A stretch of DNA of 5,846 nucleotides from Acidobacteriota bacterium. GTDB taxonomy: Bacteria; Acidobacteriota; UBA4820; DSQY01. The stretch covers positions 1 to 5,846 of the forward strand of contig JAEMPZ010000219.1 of NCBI GenBank assembly GCA_022759065.1, in the 5' to 3' direction. Shown one piece after another: positions 1 through 5,846 of the stretch. Numbering within the stretch: the stretch's first letter is position 1; every line of letters begins with the position of its first letter. Both the position numbers and the translations under genes were made by a program. The notes beneath the pieces were generated by a model. That model did not search any database, was not told the origin of the DNA, and saw only the letters and a list, made by a program, of their open reading frames with translations.

Positions 1-1564
1 TGTTCGTGCCTTCTCGCGCGGCCCCTTCGAGAACAGACAGCAGCTTGCGAACCCGGCTGTTGTCCCTTTGAGCCTTCACCGCCTTCAGTCTCTGGACTTG
101 CTCCTTTTCGAGAGCCGGGTCAACCTTGAGCACGGGGACTGTCCCGCCGCCGTTTTCGCTGAAACGGTTGACGCCGACGATGACGCGCTCTCCCTTCTCG
201 ATGGCTTGTTGATATTTGTAGGCGGCATCCTGGATCTGTTCCTGGACCCAGCCGTTTTCAATGGCCTGGATCATGCCGCCGCGTTTCTCGACCTCGGCCA
301 TTATCTCAAGGGCGCGCTTCTCCAGCTCGTCCGTCATCGCCTCGACGGCGTAGGAGCCGCCAAGCGGGTCTATGGTGTCGCAAACGCCGCTCTCGAAGGC
401 GATCACCTGTTGCGTGCGGAGGGCCAGCGTCGCGCTCTCTTGAGTGGGCAGGCCGAGCGCCTCGTCTCGCGAGTTGGTGTGAAGCGACTGAGTTCCGCCG
501 AGCACGGCGGCAAGCGCCTGAAGCGTCACGCGGACGACGTTGACCTCCGGCTGCTGGGCCGTGAGCGACGAACCGGCCGTCTGCGTGTGGAAGCGCAACA
601 TGCATGCTTTGGGGTTGGCCGCGCCGAAGCGCTCCTTCATTATCCTGGACCACAGCCGCCTCGCCGCCCTGAACTTCGCCACCTCTTCCAAAAAGTTGTT
701 GTGGGCGTTGAAGAAGAAAGAGAGCCTCTCGCCGAATACGTTCACGTCCAGGCCGGCCTTAACCGCGGCCTCCACGTAAGTGACGCCGTCTTGCAGCGTG
801 AAGGCGATCTCCTGCGCCGCGGTGCTTCCGGCCTCGCGAATGTGGTAACCGGAAATCGAAATGGTGTTGAACTTCGGCAAGTTGGCCGCGGCGTGCTCGA
901 AGACGTCGGTGATGATCTTGAGCGACGGGCGCGGCGGAAAGACGTAGGTTCCACGGGCGACATACTCTTTGAGGATGTCGTTCTGAATCGTGCCCGAAAG
1001 CTTCTCCTGAGCCACGCCCTGCTTTTCCGCGACGGCCACATAGAGCGCCAGCAGGATAAAGGCGGTGGCGTTAATGGTCATCGAGGTGGAGACCTTGTCG
1101 AGCGGGATGTTCCTGAAAAGCGTTTCCATGTCGTCCAAAGTGTCAATCGCGACGCCGACCTTCCCAACTTCGCCCTCGGCCAGAGGGTCGTCCGAATCGA
1201 GGCCCATCTGCGTTGGAAGGTCGAAGGCTACGGATAGCCCCGTCTGGCCCTGTTCCAGAAGATAGCGGTAACGGGCGTTTGACTCCTCGGCCGTCCCAAA
1301 GCCCGCGTACTGGCGCATCGTCCACGGCCTTCCGCGGTACATTGACGGTTGGACGCCCCGCGTGAAGGGAGCCTCGCCCGGCACCCCCAGCTTGTCAGCG
1401 TAATCGAATCCTTCCAGGTCCAACGGCGTATAGAGCGGCGAAACGGCGTAGCCCGAATCCGACTGAACATCCGCCCGCCCGCCCTTGCGGAACTGTTCCT
1501 TTAACCTCGCGCGATAACGTTCAACCAGCGCCTCGATGGCCTTTTGAGAATTGTTTGAACCCAT
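1..1564 (-). CDS. mcmA: Methylmalonyl-CoA mutase, catalytic (N-terminal/large) subunit, 3' end cut by window edge
   Basis: Adenosylcobalamin-dependent isomerase that interconverts (R)-methylmalonyl-CoA and succinyl-CoA in the cytoplasm, linking propionate and odd-chain or branched-chain carbon to the TCA cycle. Reading the reverse complement from the ATG at 1564 gives 521 uninterrupted codons to the edge. Family motifs are clear: [14 protein letters not shown] near residues 83-96, [13 protein letters not shown] near 109-121, [10 protein letters not shown] (192-201), [11 protein letters not shown] (238-248), [15 protein letters not shown] (325-339) and [10 protein letters not shown] (399-408). 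By alignment to the Propionibacterium enzyme, Tyr86, Gln194, Arg204 and His241 match its Tyr89, Gln197, Arg207 and His244. Tyr plus Arg at the first and third of these favour methylmalonyl-CoA over isobutyryl-CoA, whose mutase has Phe and Gln. The visible part nearly completes the TIM-barrel domain; the C-terminal B12-binding domain (DxHxxG) would lie beyond position 1, fused or as a separate subunit. The start is supported by AGGAG five bases upstream. The product is firm; whether it is a one- or two-subunit form cannot be seen. Confidence 0.96.
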   Translation of the reverse strand, partial: MGSNNSQKAIEALVERYRARLKEQFRKGGRADVQSDSGYAVSPLYTPLDLEGFDYADKLGVPGEAPFTRGVQPSMYRGRPWTMRQYAGFGTAEESNARYRYLLEQGQTGLSVAFDLPTQMGLDSDDPLAEGEVGKVGVAIDTLDDMETLFRNIPLDKVSTSMTINATAFILLALYVAVAEKQGVAQEKLSGTIQNDILKEYVARGTYVFPPRPSLKIITDVFEHAAANLPKFNTISISGYHIREAGSTAAQEIAFTLQDGVTYVEAAVKAGLDVNVFGERLSFFFNAHNNFLEEVAKFRAARRLWSRIMKERFGAANPKACMLRFHTQTAGSSLTAQQPEVNVVRVTLQALAAVLGGTQSLHTNSRDEALGLPTQESATLALRTQQVIAFESGVCDTIDPLGGSYAVEAMTDELEKRALEIMAEVEKRGGMIQAIENGWVQEQIQDAAYKYQQAIEKGERVIVGVNRFSENGGGTVPVLKVDPALEKEQVQRLKAVKAQRDNSRVRKLLSVLEGAAREGTN

Positions 1565-1569
1565 GCAAG

Positions 1570-1574
1570 CTCCT
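1570..1574 (-). promoter_or_regulatory. Ribosome binding site of the methylmalonyl-CoA mutase gene
   Basis: On the minus strand the sequence reads AGGAG, then a five-base spacer (CTTGC) and ATG. This is a strong Shine-Dalgarno site at normal spacing and fixes the mutase start at 1564. Confidence 0.8.
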
Positions 1575-1607
1575 AAAAAAGTAACCAGCGCCTCCACCGA
1601 TGTTTCA

Positions 1608-1636
1608 AGTATAGCGCAATTATGATAGCTTATTAA
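1608..1636 (-). promoter_or_regulatory. Possible sigma70-type promoter for the mutase gene
   Basis: Read on the minus strand, TTAATA (1636-1631) and TATACT (1613-1608) are 17 bases apart and match the -35 and -10 consensus at 4/6 and 5/6 positions. Transcription would start near 1601, giving a leader of roughly 36 bases that includes the AGGAG site. The AT-rich patch is short and the match is by eye only, so this is tentative. Confidence 0.3.
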
Positions 1637-1641
1637 GCGCC

Positions 1642-4600
1642 GTGGGATGGGCGTGGAGATTCCTTCGCAATTCGACCTTGATTTGGGCCTTAGCAGCAAC
1701 GGCCATCCTGACGCCCGTTTCGCCGCGCGGAGCTGGGCAGCCGCTTCTTCCATCCCAATACACTCACAAGGCCTGGACTTCCAGCCAGGGCCTGCCCCAA
1801 AATTCCGTTCAGGACATGGCTCAAACGCCGGACGGATACCTCTGGATCGGCACGCAGGACGGGTTGGCACGGTTCGATGGCGCCTCTTTTACTGTCTTTG
1901 ACCACTCGAACACGGCGGCGTTCCAGTCAAACAATATAACCGCGCTCGAAAACGACGGCGCCGGCGGGCTGTGGATAGGCACCGAGGGCAGCGGGCTCAT
2001 TCACCTTTCCGGCGGAATATTCACGCGCGTTGAGCCACCTACCGGGATGACCATTGACAACATTCGCGCGCTTTATCGAGACAAAAGTGGCTCATTGTGG
2101 ATTTGCCCGGCCCAGGAGAACCAACTGGCGTGCGTTCTTGCTGATCCCGGAAATCCATCAGCGTTGAGGATGCGAATGGTAGTCGCCACGAGCGGATCTC
2201 CCACGGCCGTGTGCGAGGATAAGGGTGGCACGATATGGTACGGGACTCACGCGGGAGGACTCTACAGCATCGAGGGAAACAAGCCGAGGCCATTCGCCTC
2301 GTTCCCCGGCTCTTTCAGACATAGGATTTATTCCATTCTCTGCGATCACGCCGGAGCCATTTGGATCGGCACTGAAGGAGAAGGGCTGCTCTGTCTCGAC
2401 CATGGGGCGCTAAAAAAGTTCGGCGCGCGAGAAGGCCTGCCCGAATCGAACATCTACTGCCTGTTGGAAGACCACCGAGGCTCCATGTGGGCCGGTTCGT
2501 ACGGTGGCGGGCTTTACCAAATGGAGGGCGACCACTTCAGCCGGCACTACAAATCAAACGGCCTAACCAACGACGTTATCGTTTCGCTCTTCGAGGATGC
2601 CGAGCAAAATATTTGGGCCGGCACCAACGGCGGCGGCCTTAATCAGCTCCGCCAGGGGCTGTTCATCCCTTATGGCTTGCCAGAAGGCCTCTCCGAAGAG
2701 ATGGTTGCCTGCGTCCTGGAAACAAGAGACGGCGCTATATGGGCGGGCACGTATGGCGGCGGCCTGAATTGCTTCAAAAATGGCCATTGGTCGGCGTTCA
2801 CAACCCGTGACGGCCTTTGCGATAATACGGTTTACGCGCTGGCGGAAGGGCTTTCAGGAGAGCTATGGATCGGGACCGGCCATGGAGCGTGCCGCTTAAG
2901 CAATGGCCGGTTCACGGTAGTTACCGACAGCCAGGGCCTGCCCAGTAATATGATCTACGCGATAGCCTGCGCTCCAGACGGCGCCGTTTGGTTCGCCACG
3001 GGGCGGGGGGCCGCTTCATACCGAAATGGCCTGGTTACGAAATACACGGAGCAGAATGGCCTGCTGTCCCATACAGTGGTAAGCCTGCATGTTACAAAGG
3101 ATGGCCGCGTTTTGGCTGGCACCTACCTTGGCCTCCACCTCTTGCGTGACGGGCGGGCCGAGCCCGTGGCGACGATTGGCTCCGACCATCCCGAGGTGTT
3201 CGCTATTCACGAAACGAATGACGGCTCCTTGTGGCTCGCGACGTACGGCCAGGGGCTTCTCCGCTACAAGGACGGCTTGTGGGCGAAGGTGGACAGCACC
3301 AAGGGGCTTTTCAACGACTACATTTACCAGGTGTTGGAGGATGGCTCGGGAAACTTCTGGATGACGTGCAACAAGGGAATCTTCTGCGCTTCGCGGGAAG
3401 AGCTTGAACGCGCCGCCGCCGGGGGACCACCGGTTCACTGCCGCATCTTCGGGAAGGACGACGGGCTCAGAAGCCCTGAATGCAACGGCGGGACGCAGCC
3501 GGCGGGTTGCGTCGCCAAAGACGGCCGCATCTGGTTCCCAACCATAAAGGGCCTGGCCGTGCTGGACCCCGCCGGTTTCAAGCCGGAGCCCGCGCCAGCA
3601 GTCGTTTTCGAACAGCTCTCCTACGACAGGAAGCCTGTGGTTCTATCCCCATCAGTTAAACTGCCTCCCGGGCGCGGCGACCTTGAAATCCACTTCACGG
3701 CTCCCTCTTTCACCGCCCCCATGAAGCAAGCTTTCAAGTTCAGGCTGAACGGTTATGATTCGGACTGGATTGAAACCAGCGACCGCCGGACCGCCTACTA
3801 CACCAACATTCCGCCGGGCTCGTACACCTTCGAAGTCCTCGCGGCCTCGAAGGACGGCGTCTGGAGCACCAGGCCCGCGGCGCTTTCCATAATCATCGCG
3901 CCCCATTTCTACCAAACCACGGCCTTCTACGTTTTCTGCTTTGCCTTGGTGGCTCTGGCGGCGTGGGGCGCGTATCTTTTCAGGGTGCGCCAGCTCAAGG
4001 CCCGGCAGCGAGAATTGGAAGCCCTCGTAGGCCTGCGCACCGCCGACTTGCAGCGCGCCCTGGCTACGGTGCAGCAACAGGGGCGCGAACTCGAGTCCTT
4101 CAACAAGGAGCTTGAGCAGAAGGTCAGGGAACAGCTCGAAACCATACTTCGTAGCAAGAGGCTGACGAAATACTTCCCTCGAAAGCTGGTTGACTCGATC
4201 CTTGGCTCCTCTCGGGACGCAGAGCTTCGCACCGAGCGGCGGCTTATAACGATCTTCTTCACCGACATGGCCGGTTTTACTGCATTGACCGAAGTAGTGG
4301 AGCCCGACCGGTTGACTTCGATTATCAACGGCTACCTCACGGAGATGGCTTCCATCATAGAAAAACACGGAGCTACTCTTGCCCGCTTCATGGGGGACGG
4401 AATACTTGGCTTTTTCGGGACGCCCGACGAAATGGCCGGCGAGGCGCAGGCCGAGAACGCCGTAAGGATGGCCATCGCGATGCAGGCAAAGATGAGCGAG
4501 CTGAGATCGCTGTGGCGCGCCGAAGGGCTCGAGCAGAAGCTTGAGTTGCGCATTGGGATACACCAGGATATCGTGGCGGTCGGCAACTTCGGTTCGCCCG

Positions 4601-4806
4601 ATCACATGGAGTACACGGCGCTGGGGCGCGGGATCAATTTGGCCAAGCGCCTGGAGACGGCCTGTCCGCCGGGCAAGATATTGGTATCCGCGGCCATCCA
4701 TGACACAACCCGCCTCCTTTTCTCTTACGGCCAGCCCGAGATGATGCAGTTCAAGGGCTTCGCCGCCCCCCTGCCGGTATATACGCTGGAGCCGGAGAGA
4801 CAATGA
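1642..4806 (+). CDS. Regulator-propeller / Y_Y_Y transmembrane sensor fused to a class III adenylate/guanylate cyclase
   Basis: A predicted one-component receptor of 1054 residues: an extracytoplasmic sensor that would control cyclic nucleotide production in the cytoplasm. Domains in order: a basic-hydrophobic N-terminus (residues 1-26) that looks like a signal peptide or anchor; fourteen Reg_prop repeats (about 60-645) with the recurring pattern G-x-[IL]-W-x-G-T-x-x-G-G-L; a Y_Y_Y domain (about 678-752); one transmembrane helix (about 761-780); a charged coiled coil (about 783-838); and a class III cyclase domain (about 866-1050). Both metal aspartates (Asp875 in FFTDMAGFT, Asp919 in FMGDG) and the transition-state pair Asn999/Arg1003 in NLAKR are present. 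The purine-recognition Lys is Arg915 and its partner is Thr992, the class IIIb state. Family members with this sensor usually end in a histidine kinase and often sense glycans; the ligand here is unknown. The start is GTG. It is the only start after the in-frame TAG at 1612 that keeps the signal sequence intact, but no clear Shine-Dalgarno precedes it. The stop overlaps the next gene (ATGA). Confidence 0.9.
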   Translation: MGWAWRFLRNSTLIWALAATAILTPVSPRGAGQPLLPSQYTHKAWTSSQGLPQNSVQDMAQTPDGYLWIGTQDGLARFDGASFTVFDHSNTAAFQSNNITALENDGAGGLWIGTEGSGLIHLSGGIFTRVEPPTGMTIDNIRALYRDKSGSLWICPAQENQLACVLADPGNPSALRMRMVVATSGSPTAVCEDKGGTIWYGTHAGGLYSIEGNKPRPFASFPGSFRHRIYSILCDHAGAIWIGTEGEGLLCLDHGALKKFGAREGLPESNIYCLLEDHRGSMWAGSYGGGLYQMEGDHFSRHYKSNGLTNDVIVSLFEDAEQNIWAGTNGGGLNQLRQGLFIPYGLPEGLSEEMVACVLETRDGAIWAGTYGGGLNCFKNGHWSAFTTRDGLCDNTVYALAEGLSGELWIGTGHGACRLSNGRFTVVTDSQGLPSNMIYAIACAPDGAVWFATGRGAASYRNGLVTKYTEQNGLLSHTVVSLHVTKDGRVLAGTYLGLHLLRDGRAEPVATIGSDHPEVFAIHETNDGSLWLATYGQGLLRYKDGLWAKVDSTKGLFNDYIYQVLEDGSGNFWMTCNKGIFCASREELERAAAGGPPVHCRIFGKDDGLRSPECNGGTQPAGCVAKDGRIWFPTIKGLAVLDPAGFKPEPAPAVVFEQLSYDRKPVVLSPSVKLPPGRGDLEIHFTAPSFTAPMKQAFKFRLNGYDSDWIETSDRRTAYYTNIPPGSYTFEVLAASKDGVWSTRPAALSIIIAPHFYQTTAFYVFCFALVALAAWGAYLFRVRQLKARQRELEALVGLRTADLQRALATVQQQGRELESFNKELEQKVREQLETILRSKRLTKYFPRKLVDSILGSSRDAELRTERRLITIFFTDMAGFTALTEVVEPDRLTSIINGYLTEMASIIEKHGATLARFMGDGILGFFGTPDEMAGEAQAENAVRMAIAMQAKMSELRSLWRAEGLEQKLELRIGIHQDIVAVGNFGSPDHMEYTALGRGINLAKRLETACPPGKILVSAAIHDTTRLLFSYGQPEMMQFKGFAAPLPVYTLEPERQ
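1762..3567 (+). repeat. Fourteen degenerate propeller-blade repeats inside the sensor gene
   Basis: Blade anchors (W of G-x-[IL]-W-x-G-T, or its equivalent) fall at residues 68, 111, 153, 199, 241, 283, 325, 367, 409, 450, 491 (Leu in place of Trp), 531, 573 and 631. Spacing is almost constant at 40-43 residues, exactly 42 (126 bases) between residues 199 and 409. Exceptions are one 46-residue step (153 to 199) and the last blade, which carries an insert with the family hallmark SPECNGG. Fourteen blades fit two stacked seven-bladed propellers, as established for this family. DNA copies have diverged, so this is protein-level repetition, not a recent tandem expansion. Confidence 0.85.
4237..4791 (+). 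other. Class III nucleotide cyclase catalytic domain of the sensor protein
   Basis: Residues 866-1050 cover the complete catalytic fold. ATP or GTP would be cyclised at the interface of a homodimer, since each chain supplies both metal aspartates (875, 919) and the Asn999/Arg1003 pair. The VGNFGS loop (980-985) is canonical. Two positions are unusual: Arg915 where most members have the purine-binding Lys (K-x-x-G-D), and Asp976 where G-[IH]-[HN]-x-G motifs normally have Gly. Substrate preference cannot be assigned, and reduced activity is possible. The preceding segment [14 protein letters not shown] (841-854) is the usual lead-in seen before bacterial cyclase domains. Confidence 0.88.
4794..4806 (+). 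promoter_or_regulatory. Shine-Dalgarno and ATGA stop/start overlap coupling the epimerase gene to the cyclase gene
   Basis: GGAG at 4794-4797 lies five bases before the ATG at 4803, and that ATG shares bases with the cyclase stop TGA (4804-4806). The arrangement indicates translational coupling of two genes on one transcript. It also supports 4803 as the start even though it adds a short N-terminal extension. Confidence 0.7.
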
Positions 4807-5147
4807 TTGGTGACTGGCGATTGGCGACGGGAGAAGGGCCGCGGCCTCGGCTGAACATTGCAATGACCGGCGCATCCGGCTTGATAGGCTCGGCGCTGTC
4901 CCACCTTCTAAGCTCATGCGGCCACGACGTGAGACCGATGGTGCGAAGGGAGGCGAACTTCCAGAACGGCGAACTCCACTGGGACCCGGCCCAACGGTTC
5001 GACACGAGGCCCCTTGAAGGATTGGACGCGCTCGTGCACCTTGCGGGGGAAAGCATCTCCACCTCCCGCTGGACAAAGGATTTCAAAGAACGAATCAGAC
5101 ACAGCCGCGTCGCCGGCACGAGGGCCATAGCCGAGGCGCTTGCCTAG
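4803..5147 (+). CDS. N-terminal fragment of the TIGR01777 epimerase (Rossmann half)
   Basis: If the TAG is obeyed, a 114-residue product is made. It contains the nucleotide-binding glycine motif TGASGLIG (22-29), a VHLAGESI strand (78-85) typical of extended SDRs, and the following helix with TKDFKERIRHSR (91-102), after which it stops. It lacks the SASAVGFYG active-site strand, the substrate-binding half and DUF1731, so it is unlikely to be active alone. The family normally begins about one or two residues before the NIAMTGASG strand. A CTG at 4851 would give that length, but the ATG at 4803 has the better Shine-Dalgarno and the coupling overlap. Confidence 0.6.
   Translation: MIGDWRLATGEGPRPRLNIAMTGASGLIGSALSHLLSSCGHDVRPMVRREANFQNGELHWDPAQRFDTRPLEGLDALVHLAGESISTSRWTKDFKERIRHSRVAGTRAIAEALA
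4805..4832 (+). repeat. Short direct repeat with a 14-base period at the epimerase start
   Basis: GATTGGTGAC (4805-4814) recurs as GATTGGCGAC (4819-4828), a 9/10 match, with TGGC between the copies. It encodes most of the non-homologous N-terminal extension of the downstream protein. Read on the other strand it gives an ANRQSPI-like peptide, the type of low-complexity repeat seen dispersed between genes in some environmental genomes. Whether it is dispersed in this genome cannot be told here. Confidence 0.45.
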
Positions 5148-5168
5148 CTTGAAAGGCCGCCCAAAGCT

Positions 5169-5792
5169 TTGATTTGCGCGTCGGCGGTCGGCTTTTACGG
5201 CAACCGGGGGGATGAAGAGATCACCGAATCATCCGCTCGGGGCAAAGGATTCCTCGCGGACGTTTGCAGCGCGTGGGAAGAGGCTGCCGAACCGGCCCGG
5301 CGCAAAGGGATCCGCGTCGTCCACCTGCGCCTTGGCGTCGTGCTTGCCGCCAAGGGAGGAGCCCTTCCGAGAATGGTCGCGCCCTTTCGCTTCGGCCTCG
5401 GAGGGCCTGTCGGAAACGGCCGCCAATGGATGAGCTGGATATCGCTCAAAGACGCGGCAGGCGCTTTTCACGCGACATTGATGGATGAAAGGCTTGAAGG
5501 CGCCGTCAACGCCGTCGCGCCAAATCCCGTCACAAACAGAAACTTCACCAAAGCCTTGGCGAAACTCCTGTGCCGCCCGGCTTTTGTCCCATTGCCCGCC
5601 TTTGCCGTCAAGCTAGCTCTTGGCGAAATGGGGCGCGCCCTTCTGCTTGACTCCTGCCGCGCCGTGCCAACGCGCCTTCTGGAAACCAACTTTCGGTTCC
5701 TTGCGCCAACCATCGAGGAAGCCCTGAGCGCCGAACTTGCGCCCTCCAAGGGAATGCGCGATGAAAGAGCAAGGACGACCGACCACGCATGA
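5169..5792 (+). CDS. C-terminal fragment of the TIGR01777 epimerase (substrate-binding half plus DUF1731)
   Basis: This is the same frame as the upstream half, continuing after the TAG. The first usable start is a TTG at 5169, but family alignment shows this codon is really an internal Leu in the strand ALICASAVGFYG, so a separate start here is doubtful and no convincing Shine-Dalgarno is seen. Features, numbered from the TTG: SAVGFYG (5-11) with the likely catalytic Tyr10, VVHLRLGVVL (50-59), GLGGPVGNGRQWMSWI (76-91), NAVAPNPVTN (114-123), and a DUF1731-like tail (about 136-186) with RPAF, LGEM, LLLDS, VPTRLL and FRF. The closing 20 residues are charged and not conserved. Ends at TGA 5790-5792. 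Confidence 0.6.
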   Translation: MICASAVGFYGNRGDEEITESSARGKGFLADVCSAWEEAAEPARRKGIRVVHLRLGVVLAAKGGALPRMVAPFRFGLGGPVGNGRQWMSWISLKDAAGAFHATLMDERLEGAVNAVAPNPVTNRNFTKALAKLLCRPAFVPLPAFAVKLALGEMGRALLLDSCRAVPTRLLETNFRFLAPTIEEALSAELAPSKGMRDERARTTDHA

Positions 5793-5846
5793 CCGCAAAC
5801 GAACGCGCGATCTAACACGCGGGAAAGAAGGATTCACCACCAAGGC
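5793..5846. other. Terminal 54 bases without a recognisable gene
   Basis: An ATG at 5789 overlaps the epimerase stop but opens only an eight-codon frame that ends at 5813. No hairpin with a T-run, and so no terminator, is visible. The final bases (TTCACCACCAAGGC) resemble a common dispersed intergenic repeat but are cut by the window edge. Confidence 0.4.

Larger units (their letters stand above)
4803..5792 (+). pseudogene. TIGR01777-family NAD(P)-dependent epimerase/SDR protein interrupted by one in-frame TAG
   Basis: Read through the TAG at 5145-5147, this frame gives 329 codons that match the whole TIGR01777 family (relatives include E. coli YfcH and cyanobacterial SulA-like proteins). 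These are extended-SDR, Rossmann-fold proteins with a C-terminal DUF1731 domain; the substrate is unknown for most. Members are usually around 300 residues, so only an extra 17-18 residues at the N-terminus are unusual. The two halves are in the same frame with no missing residues: ...AEALA-stop-LERPPKALICASAVGFYG... aligns as one continuous helix-strand. No frameshift or other stop occurs in either half, so the lesion is either recent, a base-call error, or tolerated by read-through. CAG or AAG to TAG would be a single change. The gene overlaps the cyclase gene by four bases and is probably in the same operon. Confidence 0.75.

Noticed and set aside
68..1237. Long plus-strand open frame (389 codons)
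   Set aside because: It lies exactly antisense to the mutase, whose conserved motifs prove the minus-strand frame; the product is Arg/Leu/Val-rich with no family pattern.
1621..1626. TATGAT as a plus-strand -10 box for the sensor gene
   Set aside because: No acceptable -35 element lies 16-18 bases upstream and transcription would start about nine bases before the GTG; too weak to annotate as a promoter.
1614..1640. GCGC...GCGC inverted repeat in the divergent spacer
   Set aside because: Only the four outer bases pair; the interior is not complementary, so it is not a credible operator or terminator.
3652..5076. Long minus-strand open frame (474 codons)
   Set aside because: It is antisense to the Y_Y_Y-cyclase region and the epimerase start, both confirmed by motifs; long shadow frames are expected at this GC content.
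5145..5147. TAG as a pyrrolysine codon
   Set aside because: The position is a variable helix end in the family, not an active site, and nothing in the window points to a pyrrolysine system; it is kept only as something to test.
5163..5170. AAAGCTTT palindrome just after the TAG as a recoding element
   Set aside because: Eight bases without a loop; too short to form a stable stem and likely chance.

Overview
The window comes from a GC-rich bacterium. It holds one partial gene on the minus strand, one very large intact gene on the plus strand, and one gene on the plus strand broken by a single in-frame stop codon. The start of the large sensor, a ...W(T)..GLPQNSV.....[16 protein letters not shown].. 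pattern, is typical of two-component 'regulator propeller' proteins common in Acidobacteriota and Bacteroidota. Together with the high GC this suggests an Acidobacteriota-like or similar environmental lineage, but this is only a guess. No RNA gene, CRISPR array, transposase or integrase is visible.

Layout. Positions 1-1564 (minus) encode the catalytic TIM-barrel part of a coenzyme B12-dependent methylmalonyl-CoA mutase. 521 codons are present and the 3' end runs off the left edge. A 77-base divergent spacer (1565-1641) separates it from the next gene and carries a good ribosome binding site and a possible promoter for the mutase. Positions 1642-4806 (plus) encode a 1054-residue membrane receptor: signal sequence or anchor, fourteen propeller repeats, a Y_Y_Y domain, one transmembrane helix, a coiled coil, and a C-terminal class III nucleotide cyclase domain. 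In the classic family members a histidine kinase occupies the C-terminal place, so this protein seems to couple an extracytoplasmic propeller sensor directly to cyclic nucleotide synthesis.

Its stop codon overlaps the next start (ATGA, 4803-4806). The downstream gene (4803-5792) encodes a TIGR01777-type, SDR-superfamily NAD(P)-dependent epimerase-like protein. An in-frame TAG at 5145-5147 interrupts it, while the same frame continues with full family similarity to 5792. It is a young pseudogene, a sequencing error, or a read-through gene. The last 54 bases contain no recognisable gene.

The mutase (propionate/succinate metabolism) and the sensor cyclase/epimerase pair are transcribed divergently. 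A functional link between them is possible but is not shown by the sequence. The most interesting items are the propeller-cyclase fusion, its unusual active-site residues (Arg915 in place of the usual Lys, Asp976 in place of a usual Gly), and the lone amber codon.
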